From: Micromonospora tarapacensis
GTDB taxonomy: Bacteria; Actinomycetota; Actinomycetes; Mycobacteriales; Micromonosporaceae
Direction of reading: 5' to 3'
DNA length: 64,000 nt
Assembly (NCBI RefSeq): GCF_019697375.1
Contig: NZ_JAHCDI010000004.1
Coordinates: 5,319,324-5,383,323 of the forward strand
Positions 46,686 to 53,521 of the stretch are shown here, in pieces. Numbering within the stretch: position 1 is the first letter of the stretch; every line of letters starts with the position of its first letter. The position numbers were made by a program, and so were the translations under genes. The notes beneath the pieces were generated by a model. It did no database searches. It was given only the letters and a program-made list of their open reading frames with translations, and was not told where the DNA came from.

Positions 46686-47267
46686 TCAGGAGCCGTCCCG
46701 CGCATCCGCGAGCGTGGTGGGCATGATCCTGATATCCGACACGCGGGCGCTGAGCCCTTCACCTGTCGGGGACTGCACGCTGAAGCCGACCCGGTGACCG
46801 GCTGCCGGTCCGAGCGTGAAGAGCCGATCGAGCGACCAGCGCACCCCGTCGGCGGAGTGGTGGAACGCGTACACCGCGCCCATCCGGGAGATCCGCAGCC
46901 AGGACCGGCCTGCCTGCGCCACGGTGACCCCGTTGGCGTCGTCCGAGACCCCGCGGGTGACCACGGTGACGATCATGTCTGCACCGCCCGGTGATCGCTC
47001 CAGGGCCAGCTTCGCCCAGGTGACCGGGTCACCGTGGACGAAGAGCGCGACCGCGTCGTACATCACCGCCAGCGGCGCCTCCACGAGCGCGCTGAACTGG
47101 AAATCCCCGTCCAGCCGCGCCACCGTGAGCGGCGCGGATCCGACCGGGTCGCCGCCGGCAGGGTCGACGAACCAGTCCGTACGCGCGGAAGCGCTCAGCG
47201 GCCCGGAGCCGGGGGCCTCCACGCCGCCGCCGTTGACGTCCTGCCACCCGATCGACTCAATCGACAT
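46686..47267 (-). CDS. DUF1349 (concanavalin-like fold) protein
   Basis: 193 residues from the ATG at 47265-47267. The sequence has ASARTDWFVDPAG, DFQFSALVEAPLAVMYDAVALFVHGDPVTWAKLALE, RGVSDDANGV, WLRISRMGAVYAFHHSADGVRWSLDRLF and VGFSVQSPTGEGL, the usual pattern of DUF1349 jelly-roll proteins. No signal peptide, so it is cytoplasmic. Function unknown. Confidence 0.82.
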   Translation of the reverse strand: MSIESIGWQDVNGGGVEAPGSGPLSASARTDWFVDPAGGDPVGSAPLTVARLDGDFQFSALVEAPLAVMYDAVALFVHGDPVTWAKLALERSPGGADMIVTVVTRGVSDDANGVTVAQAGRSWLRISRMGAVYAFHHSADGVRWSLDRLFTLGPAAGHRVGFSVQSPTGEGLSARVSDIRIMPTTLADARDGS

Positions 47268-47370
47268 GGCGCCAAGCCTGCCGGTCGTCCACAACGGACG
47301 CAACCTCCGACCCGATCCGAGGGCCGCCTGGCATCAACCGGATCCGGTGCGAAGGGGTGTGGTGCCTGCA

Positions 47371-47559
47371 TCAGTGGAGCGGAACGGGCAGAGGCACCTC
47401 TCCCGTTATCGCCTTTTCGGCCAACTCCGCACGCTGCGGGTGGAGGGCGCCGCCGTGTGGCGGGTGCTCGGGCACGCTGATGCAGCGCTGGCCTGACAGG
47501 AGCCCCACGGCGATCATCGCGAGGCCCGTCGCCGATATCGAGATCCGTAACCAGCGCAT
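47371..47559 (-). CDS. Small membrane protein, 62 residues
   Basis: One hydrophobic helix near the N-terminus (ISISATGLAMIAVGLLSG) follows a short basic start MRWLR. The C-terminal tail is PEHPPHGGALHPQRAELAEKAITGEV. GGGAG lies about 9 bases before the ATG. It is divergent from the TetR gene at 47591 and shares its operator region, which supports its being real and regulated by that TetR. Confidence 0.55.
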   Translation of the reverse strand: MRWLRISISATGLAMIAVGLLSGQRCISVPEHPPHGGALHPQRAELAEKAITGEVPLPVPLH

Positions 47560-47571
47560 CCTTCAAACTCC

Positions 47572-47607
47572 CTGATAGTATGATTCAGGTATGATAGACG
47601 CTATCAG
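47572..47607. promoter_or_regulatory. TetR operator
   Basis: CTGATAG at 47572-47578 and CTATCAG at 47601-47607 form a perfect inverted repeat spanning the TetR start codon. An inner TATGAT is repeated at 47579-47584 and about 47590-47595. The region is AT-rich. Binding here would block both the TetR gene and the divergent small membrane protein. Confidence 0.65.
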
Positions 47608-48217
47608 GGGGCGGACGTCGAGTCGCTTGGCAGAAGCGCGGGAGCGGGAGCGCATCCGCGTCATGCGGGATGTCTCCGCGATCGCGATCCGTCTGTTCGA
47701 GGAGCGCGGCTACGACAACGTCACGATGGAGGAGGTCGCAGCGGCGACAGGCGTGTCGGTCGCGACCCTGTATCGCCGATTCACCACCAAGGAGAACCTG
47801 GTCTGCTGGCAGTCGGACGAGCAGTGGGGCATGGCCGCACTCCTCGCGGCTGTCCGGTCCGGTCAGACCCTCGCCAGCGCAGCGGTGAGCCTTGCGCGCA
47901 CCCTGCCCGACGACGCGGTCGACGCCATCGAGGACACCGCACGCACTCGACTGCGGCTGATCGCCGGCCATCCGTCGCTCCAAGCCGCCGCCGGGGAGAA
48001 GGCCCAGTCGTTCATCACCGCGATCCTCGCTGCGCCGGAGGTCGACGGCCGGCGCCCGCTGCTCGAACGTGAGATCGAGGCCCGCTGCGTTGCGGCGGCG
48101 TTCGAGGCCGCCAACAACGCGTGGCTGCGCGGAGAGGGATCCTTGCGCGACTGCACACTTCACGCCCTCGAAATCCTGGGCCGGTACCGCACCGGGGCAT
48201 CCGCGACGGATGAGTGA
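47591..48217 (+). CDS. TetR-family regulator
   Basis: 208 residues. Helix-turn-helix: VMRDVSAIAIRLFEERGYDNVTMEEVAAATGVSVATLYRRFTTKENLV. The C-terminal domain is helical with LARTLPDDAVDAIEDTARTRLRLI. Divergent from the small membrane protein gene; the methyltransferase gene follows 42 bases later and may be co-transcribed. Confidence 0.9.
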   Translation: MIDAIRGRTSSRLAEARERERIRVMRDVSAIAIRLFEERGYDNVTMEEVAAATGVSVATLYRRFTTKENLVCWQSDEQWGMAALLAAVRSGQTLASAAVSLARTLPDDAVDAIEDTARTRLRLIAGHPSLQAAAGEKAQSFITAILAAPEVDGRRPLLEREIEARCVAAAFEAANNAWLRGEGSLRDCTLHALEILGRYRTGASATDE

Positions 48218-48259
48218 CCAGCGACCTGCCCTCACCCCTGGCGAAGAGGAAGAGCCGCG

Positions 48260-48829
48260 ATGAGCGGATACTCGGCCTACGAGGCCTACCGGATGCAGGC
48301 CGTGGCGTCTCTGCGGGGACGGGTCCTGGAGATCGGCGCCGGACGCGGCGCAAACCTCGCGCTGCTGCCTGCCGGCGTGTCCTGGCAGGGACTGGAGCCC
48401 GACCGCCGCCGGCACGCCCGGTTGCGCAAGGTCGCGCTGCGCCACGGTCATGGCAGCGCGCCGCTGCGCGCATCAGCCGAGGACATACCGCTGCCTGACG
48501 CAACCGTCGACGGCGTGCTGTCTGTCGTGACGCTGTGCAGCGTGGATGATCCCCAACTGGCACTCTCGGAGGTTCGTCGCGTGCTCCGGCCAGCTGGTCG
48601 GTTCGTGTTCGCCGAGCACGTCGCCGCTCCGGCCGGCACCTGGTCGCGCAAGGCGCAGCGCGTCATCGCCCCCCTGTCGCGTCGGTTCGACCACGGCTGC
48701 GACCCGCTCCGCGAAACCGAGTCGATCATCCGCAGGTCCGGGCTTGAGGTGCGCGAGCTTCGGCGGTTCGAGCTGCCCCAGCCACTCGGCGTCCGGATCC
48801 CCTACGTCGTGGGTGTTGCCGCGCGATGA
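48260..48829 (+). CDS. Class I SAM-dependent methyltransferase
   Basis: 189 residues. Motif I GRVLEIGAGRGANLALLP, GLEPDRRRHARLR, motif III region RASAEDIPLPDATVDGVLSVVTLCSVDDPQLALSEVRRVLRPAGRFVFAEH. This is the Methyltransf_11 layout (UbiE/phosphatidylethanolamine-type). GAGGAAGAG precedes the ATG. The substrate is unknown; it may be controlled by the preceding TetR. Confidence 0.88.
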   Translation: MSGYSAYEAYRMQAVASLRGRVLEIGAGRGANLALLPAGVSWQGLEPDRRRHARLRKVALRHGHGSAPLRASAEDIPLPDATVDGVLSVVTLCSVDDPQLALSEVRRVLRPAGRFVFAEHVAAPAGTWSRKAQRVIAPLSRRFDHGCDPLRETESIIRRSGLEVRELRRFELPQPLGVRIPYVVGVAAR

Positions 48830-48886
48830 CACGGTGCTCACCGTACTGAATGCCATGGCACCATCAGACACGGAGGGCCAGGGGCG

Positions 48887-49174
48887 TCAGGAACGGTACA
48901 CATCCCTTCGATGATCGATGTCCACAACGGTCACGGTGTGGTTGTCGTCGTCGATGCGGCAGATGATCCGGTAGGTGCCTCGCCGGGCGCTGAACCGATC
49001 AGACAACGGCGGCAGCAAGCGCTTCCCGACCCGATAGGGCTCTCGTGCCAACGGCCCGGTCATGAACTCGTACGCGGCGACCGCGACGGCCTCTGGCAAC
49101 CGTTCGGCGAGCGCTCGACGGACGGTCGGCGTGGTGCGAAGCGTGTACGGATCCTGCGGCAGCCGAGGGCTCAC
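48887..49174 (-). CDS. RelE/ParE-superfamily toxin
   Basis: 95 residues. YTLRTTPTVRRALAERLPEAVAVAAYEFMTGPLAREPYRVGKRLLPPLSDRFSARRGTYRIICRIDDDNHTVTVVDIDHRRDVYR: the R-G-x-Y-R-x-x-Y/C-R strand and the terminal VxxIxHRxDVYR are RelE hallmarks. RelE toxins cleave mRNA on the ribosome. The start overlaps the antitoxin stop by 4 bases. Confidence 0.9.
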   Translation of the reverse strand: MSPRLPQDPYTLRTTPTVRRALAERLPEAVAVAAYEFMTGPLAREPYRVGKRLLPPLSDRFSARRGTYRIICRIDDDNHTVTVVDIDHRRDVYRS

Positions 49175-49455
49175 GCGGCCGAGGCGCGACGGGCGCGAAT
49201 GGTCTCCGCGAGCTGGTCGGCGGACACCTCTTCGCCTCGGGCCAGTTCCGCGTCGGAGTCGACCAGTCGCCGCAGGGTGCCTGCATCTCCGAGTACCGCG
49301 ACGGTTTCCTCCAGACGCTCCAGGTCCTCCACCGAAACCAGCACGGCGGACGGCCGGCCGTGCACCGTGACCGTCACTCGCTCGTGGTGGTCGTGCACCC
49401 GCCCCACCAGCTCAGAAAGCCGGGTCTTCACTTCCCCCAACGGCAGCGTCGTCAT
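49171..49455 (-). CDS. Phd/YefM-family antitoxin
   Basis: 94 residues from the ATG at 49453-49455. TTLPLGEVKTRLSELVGRVHDHHERVTVTVHGRPSAVLVSVEDLERLEET is the Phd/YefM DNA-binding fold. The acidic C-terminus (SDAELARGEEVSADQLAET) is the toxin-binding arm. An 18-base palindrome overlaps its start, as expected for autoregulation. Confidence 0.9.
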   Translation of the reverse strand: MTTLPLGEVKTRLSELVGRVHDHHERVTVTVHGRPSAVLVSVEDLERLEETVAVLGDAGTLRRLVDSDAELARGEEVSADQLAETIRARRASAA

Positions 49456-49472
49456 GGTCACAAGTATGACCA
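49455..49472. promoter_or_regulatory. Operator of the RelE-type module
   Basis: TGGTCA-CAAGTA-TGACCA, a perfect inverted repeat directly at the antitoxin start. It would be occupied by the antitoxin-toxin complex. Confidence 0.65.
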
Positions 49473-49516
49473 AAATCTTTCAGAGCGTCTACCGTTCCTC
49501 CAGACGCCACGCCGAA

Positions 49517-49637
49517 GGTTCGCATGGTGCCCACATCCCGCCACGAACCAGCAGGTCAGGAAGGTGCGTGGGCCGGACGTACCACCATGCGAACCAACCG
49601 ACGACCATCGCTGGTGACCCGCTGCCGCTGCATGTGG
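49517..49637. repeat. Inverted repeat and copy A of a dispersed repeat
   Basis: GGTTCGCATGGTG (49517-49529) is repeated inverted as CACCATGCGAACC (49583-49595), 53 bases apart. The second arm belongs to a block of about 65 bases (about 49571-49637) that recurs at about 52011-52075 with roughly three quarters identity, including an exact GTACCACCATGCGAACCA. The two copies flank the gene pair at 49707-51781. An ORF on the minus strand (49489-49710) covers this sequence but does not look like a protein. Confidence 0.55.
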
Positions 49638-49706
49638 GCAGGTGAAGTCGATGAGCGGGGAACGTCACCTCGGCCAGGGTGGACCGGCCGTCCAGCGCCG
49701 ATCCGA

Positions 49707-50897
49707 TCACGAGTCGCGGTTACGCCTACCGCTGCGAACCCTGTCCCCGTCAGTGTTCCGTTTCCGGGACCAGAAGACCGTCGCGCCCAGCAGGCCGGCG
49801 GCCAACAGGGCCACCCCGGAGACGGTTACCGCCTTCGTCTGCCCGTTCACGTCCGGCAGCAGGAAGGCGGCGATGTCCAGCATGAACGCCGCGGACGCGA
49901 CCACGGTGAGCGCGGCGGCGACCCGATTGAGCCGCCCGTCCAGCTGTTCGCTGCGCAGTGAAGACTCGGCGAGCAGCGAGGCGTTCACGTGGGTGAGCAG
50001 CTTCTCCGCACGCTCGTGCGTACCGTCGAGCCCGATGGTCTCACGGGCGGCGAGGTAGGTGGCGCGGTGGTCCTGGCCCGACTCGACGCGGTACGCGTCG
50101 AGTCGGTGGTAGTCGGCCCAGACGCTGTCGAGGAAACGACGAAACTCTGGTCCCTCGAGCCGTCCAGGGATCGCCCGGGCTAGTTCGGTCAGGATCCGGA
50201 GCCCGCCGACGCTGGCGCCGACCAGCACCGACTGCTGAGCGACGGTGATATCGGCGGGTTCGAGCATCGTCAGGATGTCGTCGATACGTTCCGGGGACGG
50301 ATCATCGTCCCAGGCATAGGTGTAGGGCAGCAGGATCTGGCAGCGGGGGCCCAGGACCAGTTTCGGCACCCGACAATCTGGTTCCCAGGCGGGCTTGCGG
50401 GCGATGAAATGACAGTTGTATCGAACGGCGCGGGGGTCGACCTCCTTCCATTCGGAGGCCGCGGCACCACCGGGCGGTACCACCAGGTGTCCGAGAAGCC
50501 CGGACTGCTGCGCGCCGGCCAGCACGTCCCCCAGCAACGCTCGGTCGGCTTCGCGGAGCTTGCGGTTGATCGTCGCGTCCAGCGCGGCCAAGTCGTGTGC
50601 GTCGAGCTTTCGGAGATCGGTCGGGTGGAGCAGGGCGTACGCTACGAATACGGCACCGGCGGCGAGGACCCGGATCCGACAGCTGACGATCGTTGCCTCG
50701 GGCAGGCTGACCGTGGCCCGGACGATGTCCGTGAGATCGACCTCGAGCGTTTCCTCGGAGTTGTAGGCCACCGAAGCGAGCGTTCCCGGGACGGGGTGAA
50801 GCTCACCCCGTCCCGGCAGCACCACCCGCTTCACCGTACGGTCGAGCGTGTAGTGCAGGGGGTAGGCCCTGGTCTGGATGTGCAGCACATCGGTCAT
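49707..50897 (-). CDS. Unrecognised protein with C-terminal two-helix membrane hairpin
   Basis: 396 residues. The N-terminal 290 residues are soluble: YSEETLEV-like beta regions, IVSCRIRVLAAGAVFVAYALLHPTDLRKL, then ARKPAWEPDCRVPKLVLGPRCQILLPYTYAWDDD. A helical region (RAEKLLTHVNASLLAESSLRSEQLDGRLNRV) leads into two membrane helices (VVASAAFMLDIAAFLL; GVALLAAGLLGATVFWS). The C-terminal layout recalls CorA-like proteins, but the sequence lacks a GMN motif. No family recognised. It overlaps the methyltransferase gene by 4 bases, so the two form an operon. Confidence 0.7.
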   Translation of the reverse strand: MTDVLHIQTRAYPLHYTLDRTVKRVVLPGRGELHPVPGTLASVAYNSEETLEVDLTDIVRATVSLPEATIVSCRIRVLAAGAVFVAYALLHPTDLRKLDAHDLAALDATINRKLREADRALLGDVLAGAQQSGLLGHLVVPPGGAAASEWKEVDPRAVRYNCHFIARKPAWEPDCRVPKLVLGPRCQILLPYTYAWDDDPSPERIDDILTMLEPADITVAQQSVLVGASVGGLRILTELARAIPGRLEGPEFRRFLDSVWADYHRLDAYRVESGQDHRATYLAARETIGLDGTHERAEKLLTHVNASLLAESSLRSEQLDGRLNRVAAALTVVASAAFMLDIAAFLLPDVNGQTKAVTVSGVALLAAGLLGATVFWSRKRNTDGDRVRSGRRNRDS

Positions 50898-51781
50898 AGC
50901 CTGGCCACCGCCACATGCTCCGGGATCAGCTCGGTCTCGGGTACGACGACCGCACCGAGGTACCTGCGCTGGAGGTCCTCGGGACTGTGGTTGTCCACCG
51001 GGCTGCCCACGATCGTCGAGAGATCACTGGTCGTCAGGTAGGTAGCGTCCTCGGGCACCGACCGTTTCCGGAACCACCGGCGTTGCGCTGACAACACCGG
51101 ATGGTCCATGGTGGAGAACGGCCAGTAGCTGACCATCGTCAGGGTGTCCGGTCCCGCCGAGACCCCCAGTCCGACGACCGCCCTGGCGCCATCCGGCGGC
51201 AAATAGAAGATCAGCCCCTCGGCCACGTACGCGATGGGCCGCCCGGCGGCGAACTGCCGGATGCGGCCCAGGAGACGACGACGTGCCTCCGGGTCGTTGA
51301 GATCCGTCGCGATTTGATCGACATCTCGTTGATCGAGCACCCCGGCTGCCCGCAGCTCGGCAGCTCGTCGCCGCTTGGTCGCCACGATGTTGGGCAGGTC
51401 GACCTCCATCGCCGCGGCGAACGGCAGCAGCCATGGGTACGAGGAGAAGCCAGCGCCGCACACCACCAGCACCGTGTCGCTGCGCTTCTCCAAGGCCTGG
51501 GTCAGGGTTTCCAGGATGATGCGGCCACGCAAAGACACGACCAGGTCGTCGTGGGGGTACACCGATTCGGCGAACTCGTCCCACATGTCCCGAACCGCGC
51601 CGCGTTGCTCGTCCGAAATCCACTCCCTCGCCAGCGGATCGGCCGCGAGATCCTCCCGCCGTGCTCGTGATTCGTTGACTAGGTAGGCGGTAAGTCCGAC
51701 ATCGTTGTGCACGTCCACATAGAACCATGAATCGACAACATGACAGATGCCTGCGACGCAGGCGCTCCTGCACTCGATCAT
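50894..51781 (-). CDS. SAM-dependent methyltransferase, leucine carboxyl/PPM1-like family
   Basis: 295 residues from the ATG at 51779-51781. RRAAELRAAGVLDQRDVDQIATDLNDPEARRRLLGRIRQF and VLVVCGAGFSSYPWLLPFA (SAM-binding motif I variant), VDLPNIVATKRRRA, and RPIAYVAEGLIFYLPPDGARAVVGL resemble the LCMT/PPM1 methyltransferases that include O-methyltransferases of secondary metabolism. The substrate is unknown. Upstream in-frame codons have non-coding composition. Confidence 0.78.
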   Translation of the reverse strand: MIECRSACVAGICHVVDSWFYVDVHNDVGLTAYLVNESRARREDLAADPLAREWISDEQRGAVRDMWDEFAESVYPHDDLVVSLRGRIILETLTQALEKRSDTVLVVCGAGFSSYPWLLPFAAAMEVDLPNIVATKRRRAAELRAAGVLDQRDVDQIATDLNDPEARRRLLGRIRQFAAGRPIAYVAEGLIFYLPPDGARAVVGLGVSAGPDTLTMVSYWPFSTMDHPVLSAQRRWFRKRSVPEDATYLTTSDLSTIVGSPVDNHSPEDLQRRYLGAVVVPETELIPEHVAVARL

Positions 51782-52010
51782 GCCGCCCGACTGAGCATCC
51801 CCCGTGCACGGATGCCGCACCACAGCGGCCGGGAGTTCCGTCAGCGTACGGTCAAGTTGGCCGCACTCAAGATGATCGACAGTCAGCAACCATCCAGCGC
51901 CAACGGGTGGAGCAGCCGTACGGCGAGATGGCCGGCGGTCTTCGGCGCAGGCTCGAGGGTCGCGGCGCGACGACCCGGCCGCCAACCGCTGTTCCACAGG
52001 TGGGCCGGAG

Positions 52011-52075
52011 GTACCACCATGCGAACCACGCCGCCACGATCGCCGGTGATCCGCTCCCGCTACACCCGCGCCGCT
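52011..52075. repeat. Copy B of the dispersed repeat
   Basis: A block beginning GGGCCGGAGGTACCACCATG and ending near CCCGCTACACC matches copy A at 49571-49637 in the same orientation. The 358-base gap from 51782 to 52140 that holds it contains no convincing gene. Confidence 0.5.
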
Positions 52076-52140
52076 CCTGGGCCTGATCAACAGTTCAAGG
52101 CCAGACGTCGGACCGTCTGGCGAGCAGCTCCGGCAAGCTT

Positions 52141-52156
52141 GTACAATTTATTGTAC
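52141..52156. promoter_or_regulatory. YefM-type operator
   Basis: GTACAATTTATTGTAC is a perfect 16-base palindrome, 22 bases before the antitoxin start. TGTACA is the core recognised by YefM-type antitoxins; here it overlaps 52140-52145 with an inverted half at the right end. Its AT-rich sequence stands out from the surroundings and probably contains the promoter. Confidence 0.75.
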
Positions 52157-52178
52157 GTAACGTTTGGGAGGCAGCAGC

Positions 52179-52463
52179 ATGCGCACCGTTCCCTACTCAG
52201 AAGTCCGGCAGAACCTGGCCAAGATGCTCGACCATGTCGTGGACGACGCCGAGGAAGTGGTGGTCACCCGCTCCGGCCGGGAGGCCGCGGTCATCATCTC
52301 GCTGCGCGAGTACGAGTCGTTGAAGGAGACGGCCTACCTGATGGCCAGCCCCGCCAACGCGCGCCGTCTGAATGAAGCCGTAGAAGAGCTGCGCAACGGG
52401 GGTGGGGAGATGCGCGACCTGATCGACCCCGACGCCAGTTCAGGCGAGGCGTCGGCAGCGTGA
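52179..52463 (+). CDS. yefM: YefM-family antitoxin
   Basis: 94 residues. RTVPYSEVRQNLAKMLDHVVDDAEEVVVTRSGREAAVIISLREYESLKETAYLMASPANARRLNEAVEEL is close to YefM/Axe antitoxins. The C-terminus is acidic and flexible. The GGGAGG ribosome site precedes the ATG, and the stop overlaps the toxin start by 4 bases. Confidence 0.94.
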   Translation: MRTVPYSEVRQNLAKMLDHVVDDAEEVVVTRSGREAAVIISLREYESLKETAYLMASPANARRLNEAVEELRNGGGEMRDLIDPDASSGEASAA

Positions 52464-52714
52464 AGGTCCAGTTCGCCGGCCGAGGCTGGGAAGACTATCT
52501 GACCTGGCAACGGGATCGCCAGATGCTCAAACGAGTGAACGCCTTGATCGAGGACATCCGACGCAACGGCCACCAAGGCATCGGCAAACCGGAGCAGCTC
52601 CGCGGAAACTGGGCGGGATTCTGGTCGAGACGCATCGACCAGGAACACCGCCTCGTATACCGGATCATGGACGACACAGTGCAGATCGCGCAGTGCCGCT
52701 ACCACTATGAATGA
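52460..52714 (+). CDS. yoeB: YoeB/Txe-family toxin
   Basis: 84 residues, the same length as E. coli YoeB. W10-x-x-Y, LIEDIRRNGHQGIGKPEQLRGNWAGFWSRRIDQEHRLVYRI and the terminal CRYHYE are family features. Glu45, Arg64, His82 and Tyr83 match the catalytic E46, R65, H83 and Y84 of E. coli YoeB with a constant offset of one. Ribosome-dependent mRNA endonuclease. GTG start. Confidence 0.95.
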   Translation: MKVQFAGRGWEDYLTWQRDRQMLKRVNALIEDIRRNGHQGIGKPEQLRGNWAGFWSRRIDQEHRLVYRIMDDTVQIAQCRYHYE

Positions 52715-53521
52715 GGTAGAGGACCACTCCCTCCGCCGAGGGACACGGCCCTGCGGCGGTCTGCGTGCCGTCGTCATGCGACCCGCCGTAGGACAACATC
52801 CCGGCCGTCCAGCACCGCGCCGCCGTGGCCAGCCACAGTCCGCGTCGAGAAGCCGAGCCAAGCGTCACGATGCGTCGCGGTCAACTGGTTCGCATAAAAG
52901 ATCAACAGAGTAGGCCGCCAGGGACTCGAACCCTGAACCTATGGATTAAAAGTGCGCAGAGATAGACAAAGTGCAACGAACGTCCCATGCCAGGGCGGCC
53001 TCGGCTTGCCGTCCGAGTAGCGGCAGTGCTGTCCCGTGGTGTCCGCGCTGGTCCATGGCCTGGTTGCGGTGTACCGCGCGGCGGTGTGCGGCCCGCCTTG
53101 GGGTGATGTCCGAGGGTGGCTTGGTGCGTCCGTCCTGGGTTGGGGACGTCCGAGCACCCGGGGAGCGGCCCATCGGTGGTACGACGCGGTTCCGCCCGCC
53201 GCGGAGCGTACGGGTATCGGGTCAGCAGCTCGTACGCGAAGAATGCGGTGTTGAGGCCGATCAGGTTGCCGGAGGCCAGGATGGCCGCAGCTGGTATCCG
53301 CACTTTGGGACTGGAATCCGGCAGCTCGCTGGCGTCATCGCACCGAAATTGGTCAACTGGTCGAATGGCGGTGGAGAGTCCGATACGCCCTCACCTCGCG
53401 TGCTGGAAGAACGCGCCAGCTCCCTGTGGCTCGTTCGCTTTACAGCACCCCGTCGCCAACCCACCGCCTGCTACAGGTACCCGGGCGTCCATCATCGACC
53501 GCCCCATGCGAGGATCAGGTC
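52715..53521. other. Gene-poor stretch with a tRNA fragment
   Basis: No convincing gene is seen. It contains the tRNA-Lys-like fragment described next. The open frames across it are short or biased in composition, and the minus-strand frame 52902-53303 reads through the tRNA fragment. It separates the YoeB module from the putative nuclease gene and may be decayed mobile-element DNA. Confidence 0.5.
52912..52953 (-). pseudogene. 3' half of a tRNA-Lys gene (probable attachment-site scar)
   Basis: On the minus strand the sequence runs ACTTTTAATCCAT, AGGTT, then a T arm CAGGG-TTCGAGT-CCCTG and the acceptor strand GCGGCC. It equals the anticodon loop (TTT, Lys) to the 3' end of a tRNA. The 5' half is missing: the bases before the loop (GCGCA) cannot pair with TCCAT. 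Integrative elements of actinomycetes recombine in such tRNA 3' ends, so this is probably one end (att site) of a past or present integration. Confidence 0.7.

Noticed and set aside
49489..49710. 73-residue minus-strand ORF
   Set aside because: It covers the dispersed repeat, lacks a ribosome-binding site and has no protein-like pattern.
52902..53303. 133-residue minus-strand ORF
   Set aside because: It translates the tRNA-Lys fragment at its end and is Pro/Arg/Thr-rich; not a gene.
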